Assembly (NCBI RefSeq): GCF_020991455.1
Contig: NZ_JAJMOX010000015.1
Coordinates: forward strand, 57,763 to 121,762
Source: Flavobacterium sp. JAS
GTDB lineage: Bacteria; Bacteroidota; Bacteroidia; Flavobacteriales; Flavobacteriaceae
DNA length: 64,000 bases
Reading direction: 5' to 3'
The position numbers were made by a program, and so were the translations under genes. The notes beneath the pieces are model-generated. The model was not told the DNA's origin. It was given only the letters and a program-made list of their open reading frames with translations, and ran no database searches. The stretch's first letter is position 1. Each line of letters begins with the position of its first letter. Shown piece after piece: positions 53,133-62,476 of the stretch.

Positions 53133-54161
53133 ATGGGCTTATTTGATTTTATGATAGGGGAAATTGCTATGGATTTAGGAACAGCAAATACCTTAATTAT
53201 TTACAATGGAAAAATAGTAGTAGACAGTCCATCAATTGTAGCCAGAGATATTAGAAACGGAAAAATTATCGCTGTAGGCAAAGAGGCTAGTTTAATGCAA
53301 GGAAAGACGCATGAAAATATTAAAACGGTTAGACCACTTAAAGATGGAGTTATTGCAGATTTTGATGCTTCAGAGAAAATGATCAGCTGGTTTATAAAAA
53401 ATATACCGGAATTAAATAAAGGTTTTTTTTCTAGGGCGCTCCGAATGGTGGTTTGTATCCCCAGCGGTATTACTGCAGTCGAAATGAGAGCCGTAAAAGA
53501 GTCTTGTGAACGTGTGAACGGGAAAGAAGTTTATTTAATTCACGAGCCCATGGCAGCAGCTATTGGAATTGGTTTAGATGTGATGCAGCCCAAAGGAAAT
53601 ATTATAGTTGATATTGGTGGAGGAACTACAGAAATTGCGGTTATTGCCCTTGGCGGGATAGTTTGTGATAAATCCATAAAAATTGCCGGGGACGTGTTTA
53701 CGAGTGATGTATTGTATTATATGCGAACTCATCATAATTTATATATTGGAGAGGCTACAGCAGAGCGAATAAAAATTGATGTGGGTGCCGCATTGGAAGA
53801 ACTAGAAGACGCTCCTGATGATATAACAGTTCGCGGAAGAGACTTGCTTACTGGTAAACCTAAAGAGGTTAAGATTAGCTATAAGGAAATTGCAAGAGCT
53901 ATAGATAAATCAATACAGAGAATTGAAGACGCGATTATGGTAACGCTTTCGTTGACGCCACCAGAATTGGCTGCTGATATTTATAATACCGGATTGTATC
54001 TCGCTGGAGGAGGAGCAATGCTGCGAGGTCTTGATAAAAGAATATCGCAGAAAACGGATTTACCAGTTTATATTGCCGAAGATCCTTTAAGAGCTGTGGT
54101 TATAGGTACTGGTGTTGTTTTAAAAGATATACCTAAGTATAAAATGTTGCTAATAAAATAA
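53133..54161 (+). CDS. MreB-family actin-like protein, stand-alone paralogue
   Basis: A 342-residue actin-fold ATPase. Phosphate-1 is IAMDLGTANTLI, PHIL-like motifs include VDIGGGTTEIAVIALGGIV (phosphate-2), and the adenosine motif is GLYLAGGGAMLRGLDK. The start GLFDFMIGEIAMDLGTA is typical of MreB, which guides cell-wall synthesis in rods. Unlike the housekeeping locus it has no mreC, mreD, pbp2 or rodA neighbour. Positions that are usually conserved differ slightly, for example SMQGK-like SLMQGK and VVIGTGVVLK. It is probably a second MreB copy with a special role, but only a genome-wide search can confirm that another copy exists. Confidence 0.9.
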   Translation: MGLFDFMIGEIAMDLGTANTLIIYNGKIVVDSPSIVARDIRNGKIIAVGKEASLMQGKTHENIKTVRPLKDGVIADFDASEKMISWFIKNIPELNKGFFSRALRMVVCIPSGITAVEMRAVKESCERVNGKEVYLIHEPMAAAIGIGLDVMQPKGNIIVDIGGGTTEIAVIALGGIVCDKSIKIAGDVFTSDVLYYMRTHHNLYIGEATAERIKIDVGAALEELEDAPDDITVRGRDLLTGKPKEVKISYKEIARAIDKSIQRIEDAIMVTLSLTPPELAADIYNTGLYLAGGGAMLRGLDKRISQKTDLPVYIAEDPLRAVVIGTGVVLKDIPKYKMLLIK

Positions 54162-54184
54162 ATTTCTTGTCGTAGATAAGGTTA

Positions 54185-54246
54185 GGTCTGCTGACAACAA
54201 CTTACATTATAAATAAATGTAAGTTGTTGTTAGTTAGACCCTTTTT
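54185..54246 (+). terminator. strong intrinsic terminator after the MreB-like gene
   Basis: A long hairpin: ACAACAACTTACATT (54194-54208) pairs perfectly with AATGTAAGTTGTTGT (54216-54230). The stem is extended by GGTCT/AGACC (54185-54189 and 54236-54240), and CCTTTTTTG follows. Confidence 0.92.
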
Positions 54247-54336
54247 TGTTTTGTCATATTTAATATTTGTACAGTTTATAATTTTTAATTTCCTGACCAA
54301 TTAAGAGATAGTGTATAATAGAACTGGGACTTGTAT

Positions 54337-54344
54337 TATATTTG
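54337..54344 (+). promoter_or_regulatory. promoter -7 box of the nucleotidyltransferase gene
   Basis: TATATTTG fits TAnnTTTG exactly and would give a leader of about 80 bases before the ATG at 54433. The longer frame beginning at 54331 would start upstream of the promoter and is rejected. Confidence 0.5.
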
Positions 54345-54432
54345 TAGTTACAGCAGGAAAAGTTATTATATAAAATCAATAATACTTAAAACAAATTCCT
54401 CTTGTATTTATCCTGTGGTAATCAATATCTTT

Positions 54433-54846
54433 ATGAGAAAAGAACACCTTGAAGTAATAGAAAAGTTATCCGCTCACTCCATTAATTACTTGGTAGTTGG
54501 CGGCTGGGCAATTCTATTTAATGGATTTAAAAGACTTCCAAATGATTTAGATATTTGGATTGATAACAAAAAGGAAAATATTGAAAGATTACAAAAATCA
54601 GCAATCTTATCTGATACAATAATTGACGATAATTTTTACATTAAAATTGTAAAGAATAATTGCAAGATAGAAATGATATCTCATATGAATGGCCTTAATT
54701 TTAAGGACAGTTTTGAGAATAAAAAAATGATAGTTATTAGTAATAATGCCATAAACTATCTAAATATAGAAGACATCATAACCAATAAAAAATTTTTAAA
54801 AAGAAAAAAAGACCTAATTGATTTAAACCGAATTTTATGCCAGTAA
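54433..54846 (+). CDS. nucleotidyltransferase-fold protein (DUF6036/AbiEii-like)
   Basis: From the ATG at 54433 a 137-residue minimal nucleotidyltransferase. VVGGWAILFNGFKRLPNDLDIWI (residues 21-43) shows the GG motif and the paired D38/D40, with a further acidic residue in KIEMIS. This fits the Pol-beta superfamily group that includes DUF6036 and AbiEii-like proteins, many of which are toxins or antitoxin partners. The 3' end overlaps the next gene by 10 bp, so the two are probably coupled. Activity and target are unknown. Confidence 0.75.
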   Translation: MRKEHLEVIEKLSAHSINYLVVGGWAILFNGFKRLPNDLDIWIDNKKENIERLQKSAILSDTIIDDNFYIKIVKNNCKIEMISHMNGLNFKDSFENKKMIVISNNAINYLNIEDIITNKKFLKRKKDLIDLNRILCQ

Positions 54847-55319
54847 CACTTAATTTACAATTACCACAAAAAGAATTTTATGTTTTTAAAAATGATTTGG
54901 AAAGCATAAATTCGATTGCAGATTTTATTATAGCCGGAGAAAACAGTTACTGGGATCAGTACAATGAGTTATACAAGGATAATAATTATCTCTTTGAATT
55001 GTCTTGGGAACTTTATGACTTAATAACCAATGAGAGTATACAGTTAAAGCAATTTTATGGGGAGAAGGAGATAGAAAAATTTCCTTTTAATTTTTATCAT
55101 CAAAAATCAAATCCTGAAGATCGCAGGGTGTTTTTATCTTCATGGGAAAATACAATAAATCCATTTCTGTTAAACGATTTTTTAAATAAAATTATACCAA
55201 GTCCCATTTACAATACGCTAAATGAGGAAACTAAAACTCAGATAAGTAAGATTGTTACGCTTACTGAAATAGCAATGAAATACGCCATCAGAATAAGCAT
55301 AACTACAGATCCTGATTAA
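54837..55319 (+). CDS. unknown 160-residue protein coupled to the nucleotidyltransferase
   Basis: I do not recognise a family. The protein is soluble, acidic and aromatic-rich (SYWDQYNELYKDNNYLFELSW), with two predicted helical halves. It has no HEPN R-x4-6-H motif, no HTH and no signal peptide. The start ATG overlaps the nucleotidyltransferase stop, suggesting a functional pair. Several features (small, acidic, no catalytic motif) are compatible with an inhibitor or immunity partner, but this is only a suggestion. Confidence 0.6.
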   Translation: MPVTLNLQLPQKEFYVFKNDLESINSIADFIIAGENSYWDQYNELYKDNNYLFELSWELYDLITNESIQLKQFYGEKEIEKFPFNFYHQKSNPEDRRVFLSSWENTINPFLLNDFLNKIIPSPIYNTLNEETKTQISKIVTLTEIAMKYAIRISITTDPD

Positions 55320-55352
55320 AACAGTGAGAAGTGCTTAACTTATAGTATTGCT

Positions 55353-55664
55353 ATGAAAAATGAGATTGAAAATATGCTTACTGATTATGGGCTTTTGGGA
55401 GAGAAAAGTATTTTACCCATGCTAAGTGATTTCCAGGAGGAACAAGAGATTAGGGATTATTGTTGGGAAGTGCTGAATTCCTATCCGAGTCTAAAAAAAG
55501 AAACGTGGTTTATAGGATTGGAAGGAGGAGACTATATTTACAGTTTTGAAGGTAACTACATTTTTATTACCGATGATATTTGGAGTTTCGATCTAGTCGC
55601 CAAACAAGCTGTATTGGAATTACTTGCAGAAAAGATTAAAATATTAAAAATGAGCAGAGCCTAA
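55353..55664 (+). CDS. hypothetical small acidic protein, 103 residues
   Basis: Not recognised. The sequence is acidic and mixed alpha/beta (MLSDFQEEQEIRDYCWEVL, WFIGLEGGDYIYSFEGNYIFITDD). No signal peptide or membrane segment. It lies 33 bp after the 160-residue gene in the same direction. Size, charge and setting resemble small immunity-type proteins; there is no direct evidence of that. Confidence 0.55.
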   Translation: MKNEIENMLTDYGLLGEKSILPMLSDFQEEQEIRDYCWEVLNSYPSLKKETWFIGLEGGDYIYSFEGNYIFITDDIWSFDLVAKQAVLELLAEKIKILKMSRA

Positions 55665-55765
55665 AGTTGTATTTTAGATTACTTCTGGAAATATTTCATT
55701 GAGTCGGAAATTTAAATAAAAAAGACTTGTTTAAAATTTAAATTTATCTAACCATTATTCCATAT

Positions 55766-56515
55766 ATGGACAAAATAAGAACAGTAATTATAGAAGACGA
55801 GCCAGCGATAAGAAAAGAACTGGAGTGGTTGGTTTTACAAGAAGAATCCCTCAAGTTAGAAGCGATTACAGGTTCAGTAAAAGAGTCGTTGCAAATCATA
55901 GAAAATATAAAACCAGATTTAGTATTGATGGATATTCAACTAACAGATGGTAACGCTTTTGATATATTAAATCAAATACAGGAGCCAGGTTTTCATATTA
56001 TTTTTATCACCGCCTATAATCATTTTGCCATAAAAGCTATTAAATACGGAGCATTGGATTATCTTCTAAAACCAATTGATGGCAATGAATTTTCAATTGC
56101 AATACAAAAAGTCAATAAAGTTAAAAGTACTGATTATCTGAATCAGCTTAATGTTTTGAAAGAGTATAGCGCTGTGAAATCTGTAGAGATGAATTCCAGT
56201 ATTTGTATCACATCTTTAGATTGTATGCAGATAATACGCCTAAATGAAATTATATATCTATCAGGTGAGGGATCTTATACTCAAATTCATCTGGAGAATA
56301 AAAAAATAGTTACAGCTTCGAAACCTTTAAAATACTACGAAGATATCTTGCCGGATGCTTATTTTATAAAAACACACCAGTCCTATATCGTTAATAAAAA
56401 CTTCATTGATAAATACATGAAAACAGGGATAATAATCATGAAAAACAATTCTGAAATTCCTGTTGCTACGCGCAGAAAAGAGTTTGTTATGGATCATTTA
56501 AATCCTTTGAGATAA
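55766..56515 (+). CDS. LytTR-family response regulator
   Basis: A 249-residue response regulator. The receiver domain covers 1-120, with acidic pocket IIEDEP and phospho-acceptor D56 in LVLMDIQLTDG; K-containing LLKPIDG closes it. The LytTR DNA-binding domain covers about 150-249 (ICITSLDCMQIIRLNEIIYLSGEGSYTQIHL, FIKTHQSYIVNKNFID). The gene overlaps the sensor kinase start as TAATG. It probably regulates neighbouring genes, possibly the lipoprotein series downstream. Confidence 0.95.
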   Translation: MDKIRTVIIEDEPAIRKELEWLVLQEESLKLEAITGSVKESLQIIENIKPDLVLMDIQLTDGNAFDILNQIQEPGFHIIFITAYNHFAIKAIKYGALDYLLKPIDGNEFSIAIQKVNKVKSTDYLNQLNVLKEYSAVKSVEMNSSICITSLDCMQIIRLNEIIYLSGEGSYTQIHLENKKIVTASKPLKYYEDILPDAYFIKTHQSYIVNKNFIDKYMKTGIIIMKNNSEIPVATRRKEFVMDHLNPLR

Positions 56516-58446
56516 TGAATAAAATTGTGCTTTTTTTGCTGCTGTTTGTAATTTCCTGTCAGAGGCAATCCGAGAAAGTAATAGTCAATCCGGAAAAAAT
56601 CTTAGAAAATTTACAAGTAATAAGTGATAGTCTGGATCAAAATCCTCAAATCGACAAACTTGCATTTTGGTCTGGTAAGCTCCAACAAAAAGATTTCTCA
56701 AAAACAGGTTCGGCTCAGGCTTTTATACATTATAATCTGGCTAAAAATCTGGTAAAAAGCAATATAGACAGTTCCAAAAATCACATCAATATTGCTTTAA
56801 ATTTGATAGAAAAGGAAAAAGGATTCAATGTACTTAAATTTACCATTTACAACGGAGCCGGTTTAATAGCAGAACATGAAGGCAAATTTTACCAGTCGGT
56901 ATATTATTTCAATAAGTCGGCTGCAATAATTATGAATGACGATTCGCTAAAATGCAAACCATTAGCAAAAGTGATCTGCTTACTTAGTGCGGCTCAGGAC
57001 AATACTAAAATTAGCCAATACCCAAAGTCAATTGAACAAAACCAGCTTGCTTTAAAAATTTTAAAAGAGCAGCCTGATGATAATTTTAAATATAATTTCA
57101 GAGCATATTCGCAGTTGTTTACCGCCTGTGAAGAAAGTAATTTTTATAAGACAGACTCGCTTCTTTTTTATATTAAAAAGCTCAAGCAGATTTCTGTAAA
57201 AACAAACGACCCAATGCAAATTAGGTTTACTAATGAGCATATAGCACATTATTACTTACTCAGCAATCAGTATAATACAGCAATACAGCATTACAATTTA
57301 GTAAAACAATATGATAAGGAAAGTGTATTGGCCGATCCTGAAAGTCCAGTTGCGATTAAAAATCTTTACACTACTATAGCCAATCTTATTGACTTGCATG
57401 TTCAAACAAAAGAATTTCCTGAAGCAGAAGATTTAATTAAGCAGGCTGATAAAATTGAAGATCAGCATTTACAGCTATTATCTTATTATGAAAAATGCCT
57501 TAATAAGAAGGCTAAAATGCATTATTATTTTGCTAAAGGAGATAATAAGAAAGCACAGAACGAAGCAAACCAGATATTGGAACTTAAAGATAATATTCTT
57601 AGAAATTCAGGTATTCAGGCTACGGAAGAAATGGCAACTATTTATGAGCTGCAAGCAAAAGACAAGTCTATTTATGGACTAAATAAAACCATTGATTATA
57701 CTACAAATCGTCTTGAACGAAATAAACTGTTGCTGTTGATTGTTGGATTATTGGCACTGTTAGCAGTTTCGTGGGGAATTTTGCTTTATTTTTTCCAAAG
57801 ACAAAAAAGACAAAAGCAGGAAAAGGAGAAAATTTTATTGCAGCAACAATTGCTCAGAACTCAAATGGAACCTCATTTTATTTTCAATACTTTATCGGCA
57901 TTGCAAAGTTTTATCAGGTTTGATGAAAAGGAAAAATCAATAAAATATTTAAATCAATTTAGCAAACTGCTAAGAAGTAGTTTAGAATTGAGCCGCAAAA
58001 ATTACGTGCCTCTCGACCATGAACTCGAAGCAATAGAAAACTACCTGAGTCTCCAGCAAATGCGTTTCGAATATACGTTTGCCTACGAAATAGTACTACC
58101 TGATACGGATGCTTCGGCCTTATTAATCCCTCCAATGCTGATTCAGCCTTTTGTTGAAAATGCAATAATTCACGGTATCGGAAATCAATCAGATAAAGGA
58201 TTTGTAAGGTTAGAAATTGTGGACAAGGAAAATCAAATACTGGTCAAAATTACAGATAACGGAAAAGGATATCAGGACCAATCCAATATAGATGTTAATC
58301 ATCAGTCTTTATCGGGGGCTATAGCCAGAGAACGTTTGGAGATTTTAGCCAAAGAAAATAAAATAAAGACCAGCATAGAAATTATTTCTAATGAAAATGG
58401 GACTATCGTTTTACTCACGCTTCCTATAAAAAATCAAAGGTACTAA
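56515..58446 (+). CDS. LytS-type sensor histidine kinase with periplasmic TPR region
   Basis: A 643-residue kinase of the His_kinase (LytS/YehU) type. The N-terminus MNKIVLFLLLFVISCQRQ looks like a signal peptide with a lipobox, unusual for a sensor kinase. Residues about 70-390 are helical repeats of TPR type (AQAFIHYNLAKNLV, YYFNKSAAIIM, ALKILKEQ), presumably periplasmic. A membrane helix lies at about 402-425 and a coiled segment follows. The phospho-acceptor His is in TQMEPHFIFNTLSAL (about 453). The ATPase domain has PFVENAIIHGI and DNGKGYQ. Partner of the LytTR regulator encoded just upstream. Confidence 0.92.
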   Translation: MNKIVLFLLLFVISCQRQSEKVIVNPEKILENLQVISDSLDQNPQIDKLAFWSGKLQQKDFSKTGSAQAFIHYNLAKNLVKSNIDSSKNHINIALNLIEKEKGFNVLKFTIYNGAGLIAEHEGKFYQSVYYFNKSAAIIMNDDSLKCKPLAKVICLLSAAQDNTKISQYPKSIEQNQLALKILKEQPDDNFKYNFRAYSQLFTACEESNFYKTDSLLFYIKKLKQISVKTNDPMQIRFTNEHIAHYYLLSNQYNTAIQHYNLVKQYDKESVLADPESPVAIKNLYTTIANLIDLHVQTKEFPEAEDLIKQADKIEDQHLQLLSYYEKCLNKKAKMHYYFAKGDNKKAQNEANQILELKDNILRNSGIQATEEMATIYELQAKDKSIYGLNKTIDYTTNRLERNKLLLLIVGLLALLAVSWGILLYFFQRQKRQKQEKEKILLQQQLLRTQMEPHFIFNTLSALQSFIRFDEKEKSIKYLNQFSKLLRSSLELSRKNYVPLDHELEAIENYLSLQQMRFEYTFAYEIVLPDTDASALLIPPMLIQPFVENAIIHGIGNQSDKGFVRLEIVDKENQILVKITDNGKGYQDQSNIDVNHQSLSGAIARERLEILAKENKIKTSIEIISNENGTIVLLTLPIKNQRY

Positions 58447-58640
58447 TACGGATTTATAAAGAATCTTTGCGAATATCGAATTCCATCAGGCGGATTTATA
58501 TCGGTTCAAATTTATGTACATTTATTTTTCAAATTTGTATTGATATCTGAAGTAGTAAAAGTTATTGGTTTAATTTTTTACCTGAGTTTTTTGCAGAGTA
58601 AAAACAATATTGACAAACTACAAAAAAAATTATAAGGATT

Positions 58641-59447
58641 ATGAATTCAAAATATCTCATTTTTGTTTTGTTACTGATTGTTTCATGCAAAGAATCTAAA
58701 AAAACAGAACCGTTATTAGTGCAACAAAAGAAGAATACTAATAGTAAAGAAAACTTAAATACTCCTAAAGAAGAAAAACTTAAAAAGGATAGCAAAATTG
58801 TAGAGATTGGCTATCAGGAAAAACTAGAGAGCCTGCCACACTTTGAATTGGATAGCATTGACGAAACAGAGTATAAGAGAATCCCTTTGAGTACTAGTTT
58901 TAAAAAAACTATAATTGAGAGCAATAATGATTTTTTTTATATTCAGGGAGCAAATAAAAAATATGAATTCAAAAAATATAGAGATTACAAAGGCGAAGAA
59001 AGCTGGAGTGGTTTTGAATACTTGGGTTGCTGTACTAGTTTAAATCTCGTTGCCATACGAGAATCCAGTACTGCAGAGCATTTGGGTTTTTCCGAAAACG
59101 AATTATTGGATACATCAAACGATTTTCAATATAAGATCATTTCCCTTGGGGATGGGAGTGGTTCAGTTCCAGAGCTTTCGCCAGATGGCAAATTTATGGT
59201 TTATTTCCAAAATCCGGAGTACGAATCAGGAACGCTTTCTATTGTGATTTTAAAAATTAATGACAAAATTGATCCTACTAGATTTTTAACCGAATATAAA
59301 AGCAGTTTTTCAAAAAGCGGAGATTCCATTGAGGAAATTAAATGGGCAAGTAATCGTGTGTTTTATATAAAAACTTTCAAATCAGTTGGGTTTAATGAGA
59401 ATGGACAGGAGTTAAGAGATTACTTTTATTACAAAGGCGAAATTTAA
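58641..59447 (+). CDS. hypothetical lipoprotein, 268 residues
   Basis: Lipobox at LLLIVSC (Cys near residue 16), followed by a Lys/Glu-rich linker with repeated KKT/KEE. The folded part (from about 70) includes WSGFEYLGCCTSLNLVAIRE and LGDGSGSVPELSPDGKFMVYFQNP, the latter like a single WD40/TolB-type blade. No enzyme motif seen. A Shine-Dalgarno-like AAGGAT precedes the ATG by a few bases. Start of a series of lipoprotein and membrane-protein genes on the same strand. Confidence 0.7.
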   Translation: MNSKYLIFVLLLIVSCKESKKTEPLLVQQKKNTNSKENLNTPKEEKLKKDSKIVEIGYQEKLESLPHFELDSIDETEYKRIPLSTSFKKTIIESNNDFFYIQGANKKYEFKKYRDYKGEESWSGFEYLGCCTSLNLVAIRESSTAEHLGFSENELLDTSNDFQYKIISLGDGSGSVPELSPDGKFMVYFQNPEYESGTLSIVILKINDKIDPTRFLTEYKSSFSKSGDSIEEIKWASNRVFYIKTFKSVGFNENGQELRDYFYYKGEI

Positions 59448-59489
59448 GTAACAATCCAGTTAATAAGTAATATGCAAAAAAGGATCTCA

Positions 59490-60320
59490 ATGAAAAAAAC
59501 AATTATTTCTATTTTTTTTACACTGGCAATGCTAAGTTGTAAAAATAGTAATGATAAAAATATTTCTTCAGAAGCAATTGGTACAGATAGCCTGAATAAT
59601 GCAGCAGTTCAAAAAGATATTATGCTTAATGATGAAAAGAATGTTGAAAAAAATGAATCATTTACAATAGATTGTGGTTCAGGCTGTGCAATGATTTATT
59701 ATGAAGTTTTCAGAAAAAATAATAAAAATTTAGTCGAAATAAGATATAAAGTTACCCAGTACATCAATGAGAAAATAGAAGACGAATATTTAGAAACATA
59801 TATTTTTGAAAGTGATAAAAATAGAAATTTGAGTGGTATTTATTTGAATAAGAACAAGGAAAATATCTTAAATGATAATAGCTCTCTATTAAGAGATAAA
59901 TTATTAGAAATAAGTGGCAAATTATATCATAAAAAAGTATCAAGTCAACCAGATTTTAAAGAAACCGGATTTGTTTCAGGTAATAAGCCTTATAATTTAA
60001 TGGCGGTGCCTTTTGACTTAAAAAATTATGCAGACAACTTACCAAATCAAATTAAAAATAGTTATTCCCCTACAGCTAAAACTAAAAAGTATTTAGTCTC
60101 AATAGGTTATGATGCAGAAAGTTATAAATGCTTTTTTATTAAAAATGATAATAGCTCGACAGAGTTAATTGTTTCCGTTTCAAGAGGTGAATCCGAATAT
60201 TTTCTGTTACTTAAAGCGAATAAGGATACGTTTTTATCTTATAAAGAAATAGGAAATATAGGAGGTGAAGAAGCAAGATGTTTTAAAATTGATAAAAACT
60301 ATAATGTGGTTTCTTATTGA
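59490..60320 (+). CDS. hypothetical lipoprotein, 276 residues
   Basis: Start chosen at ATG 59490, which gives a compact lipoprotein signal (FFTLAMLSC); the ATG at 59472 would add six charged residues. After the Cys comes a Lys/Asn/Glu-rich linker. The folded region includes DCGSGCAMIYYEVFRKNNKN and KKYLVSIGYDAESYKCFFIKND. The SGC pair and later Cys could form disulfides. No family recognised. Gap of 42 bp from the preceding gene. Confidence 0.68.
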   Translation: MKKTIISIFFTLAMLSCKNSNDKNISSEAIGTDSLNNAAVQKDIMLNDEKNVEKNESFTIDCGSGCAMIYYEVFRKNNKNLVEIRYKVTQYINEKIEDEYLETYIFESDKNRNLSGIYLNKNKENILNDNSSLLRDKLLEISGKLYHKKVSSQPDFKETGFVSGNKPYNLMAVPFDLKNYADNLPNQIKNSYSPTAKTKKYLVSIGYDAESYKCFFIKNDNSSTELIVSVSRGESEYFLLLKANKDTFLSYKEIGNIGGEEARCFKIDKNYNVVSY

Positions 60321-60397
60321 TGCAAAGAGAGTTCAAATCGGTTTTTTGGAAACAAAGGCAATTTCACTGCCATTTTTGAAAACTAAAAAAATAGCAA

Positions 60398-60823
60398 ATG
60401 AAAAAAGTAAGTAAAAAATTAGCATTCAACACAATAGTGATGGCAGCGTTATTATCATTAGCGAGCTTTAAAAGTATCAGACAGACTAAAGACAAATCTA
60501 CAGCGGCTATGTATTATAGTAGCGATCAGGAAATCACTGGTGTTTATGTTCTGACATCTTGCGAAAATTCCAGATTTAAGATTAAAATTGAAAAGAAAGC
60601 AGGAGTGTATTCATTTTTAATTTTTGATAAGAGTAAAATAATATCAAAAGGCAAAGTTATAAAGCAAAAAACTGATGATGTCCTCTATCTGACTTTTGGA
60701 AAAATTGGGGGAACATACAATGCAAATAAAATTCAAATTCAGAATTATGGAAATTCAATGAATGAATATGTACATTTTACACAATGTGATGAAAAGTATC
60801 TGTCATTTATAAAATCAGAATAA
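60398..60823 (+). CDS. hypothetical exported protein, 141 residues
   Basis: Has a basic N-terminus and hydrophobic stretch (about 8-24, TIVMAALLSLASF) without a lipobox Cys, so a signal peptidase I substrate is likely. The remaining 110 residues are beta-rich (GVYVLTSCENSRFKIKIEKKAGVYSFLIFDKSKI) with two cysteines. Resembles small lipocalin-like periplasmic proteins in pattern but no family is assigned. Confidence 0.6.
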   Translation: MKKVSKKLAFNTIVMAALLSLASFKSIRQTKDKSTAAMYYSSDQEITGVYVLTSCENSRFKIKIEKKAGVYSFLIFDKSKIISKGKVIKQKTDDVLYLTFGKIGGTYNANKIQIQNYGNSMNEYVHFTQCDEKYLSFIKSE

Positions 60824-60859
60824 TAAAATCAGATTCAACTGAAAGCCATTTGAAAAAAA

Positions 60860-61825
60860 ATGAAGAAAAACATCATAAGCTACATCCTTATTTTATTCTT
60901 TTTGAGTACAACAATCCATTGTAAAACAAAAAAATCAAACGAGGAAAAAGAGAAAATACTTCAAAAGACAATAGTTTCATCAGAAGAAAAAATTAAAGGA
61001 TATTTTAATAATGATGATCTCGAGGATTATATCATTAGGGATAAAACGCAGCCAGAAAAAAACACCCTTACTATTTTTATAAATAACGGCAAGAACTATG
61101 TAAAAAAAGGAATAATTGAAGTATTTAACGATGATTTTGAAACGGTAGAAAACCCTCTTCAAAACTTATTTATTTCAAATCCTCAAAAAGGGCAGATATT
61201 GGTTGGAGCATCTTGTTGTGGGTCGTTTAAAACAACGGAGTCAACTTATTACAAATTTTTTAAAGAAATTGACAGCTGGATCCTTTATAAAACCACAATT
61301 GCAACAATAGATTCTGATTTTCTTCCGCTTATAGATGTCACCTATAACGATTTTACTTATTCAGTTGATGGGAAAAACAGAAAAAATGAGGACTTAAGAA
61401 TACAAGAACTAAAATTATTCAAAGAGCAAAATGAGACAAAATTCAATGCTTTATTCGACAAATACAAGAAGTCTAACGATACAAAAATGATTGCCAAAGA
61501 AAGCGGTAGCTTAAATTTTGACGACCTGGCAGAGATGGTCCTGAACGTACCTATAAACAAAATCAATATCACGAAGTACAATGATCTGGCTTATTATTTA
61601 TTGCGTACTAAAGACGGTAAGGCTTCCTCTGTTTTTTTATTGAAAATAATTATAAAAAAGGAACCCTCCAGAATAGTGGCATATTTGAATATAGCTGATG
61701 GATATTGGGATATGGAACAATTTGAGCGTGCAAAAGAATCCTATAAAAAATACGATTCTTTAATCAGGGAAAGCGGTAAGGACATAAGTATAATTCCCGC
61801 ACGGGTAAAAGAAAGAATTAAATAA
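60860..61825 (+). CDS. hypothetical lipoprotein with TPR-like C-terminus, 321 residues
   Basis: Signal peptide with probable lipobox (STTIHC, Cys near 21). Residues about 40-150 include GYFNNDDLEDYIIRDKTQPEKNTLTIFINNG, similar to an Asp-rich FG-GAP/integrin-like repeat, then GASCCGSFKTTESTYYKFF. Residues about 230-310 are TPR-like (YNDLAYYLLRTKDGKASSVFLL, IVAYLNIADGYWDMEQFERAKESYKKYDSL). No catalytic motif. It starts 36 bp after the preceding gene and ends 8 bp before the next, so it is part of an operon. Confidence 0.68.
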   Translation: MKKNIISYILILFFLSTTIHCKTKKSNEEKEKILQKTIVSSEEKIKGYFNNDDLEDYIIRDKTQPEKNTLTIFINNGKNYVKKGIIEVFNDDFETVENPLQNLFISNPQKGQILVGASCCGSFKTTESTYYKFFKEIDSWILYKTTIATIDSDFLPLIDVTYNDFTYSVDGKNRKNEDLRIQELKLFKEQNETKFNALFDKYKKSNDTKMIAKESGSLNFDDLAEMVLNVPINKINITKYNDLAYYLLRTKDGKASSVFLLKIIIKKEPSRIVAYLNIADGYWDMEQFERAKESYKKYDSLIRESGKDISIIPARVKERIK

Positions 61826-61833
61826 TCATAAAG

Positions 61834-62460
61834 ATGAAAAAGCAGTTTTTTTTAGCAATTATTTTACTGGTTACGGTAATGACGGGATGCAAAAACAATG
61901 AAAGCTCAACTAGAGGTTTAAGTCAGAACGGGCTCCACAACGATTCTGCTGTAGACAAATCACATAGTAAAAAAGTAGTGCACGATACTGTTCAATTGTC
62001 GGTAAAAGCAAAGATCAAAGAAAATTATTTGGTGAACCTGCCTTTCAATTTTGAAGAGAAAGACAAGCTGTCTGCCAGCAATGAGTTAAAATTCAAGGAA
62101 GTATACCCAGTTTTAAAAGGAGATAAACTCGAAATAGTCAAGAAAATAATTTATGACGCCAATGAAGACAACCCTGATGAGGTTTTTCAGATCAATAACG
62201 GCACAATCATTTTTGATACCTATGTTTATTGTACCTATGGTGATTCTGATGCACAAACACTGATAAATGTAAAGAATGGTAAAATCATCTCAATAGAATC
62301 GATTGGTTATGCAATGCCGGAAAATGAAACTTACCAGTCCTTTGTAATCAACAAAGACTTGTCAATAGTTGTTTACGATATTAACTATGCAGACAGATCG
62401 AAAAAAATACTCGAAAAATATCAAATCAATACTGATGGATCAATTTCCAAAAGAAAATAG
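61834..62460 (+). CDS. hypothetical lipoprotein, 208 residues
   Basis: Lipobox VMTGC (Cys near residue 19) followed by a Ser/His/Lys linker. The rest alternates short strands and helices (VYPVLKGDKLEIVKKIIYDANEDNPDEVFQI, NGTIIFDTYVYCTYGDSDAQTLI). No recognisable domain. Starts 8 bp after the TPR-like lipoprotein gene; translational coupling is plausible. Confidence 0.65.
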   Translation: MKKQFFLAIILLVTVMTGCKNNESSTRGLSQNGLHNDSAVDKSHSKKVVHDTVQLSVKAKIKENYLVNLPFNFEEKDKLSASNELKFKEVYPVLKGDKLEIVKKIIYDANEDNPDEVFQINNGTIIFDTYVYCTYGDSDAQTLINVKNGKIISIESIGYAMPENETYQSFVINKDLSIVVYDINYADRSKKILEKYQINTDGSISKRK

Positions 62461-62476
62461 CTAGAGTTCAAATCAA

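Noticed and set aside
54433..55319. Classical HEPN/MNT toxin-antitoxin pair
   Set aside because: The partner protein has no R-x4-6-H motif and does not look like a HEPN helical bundle.
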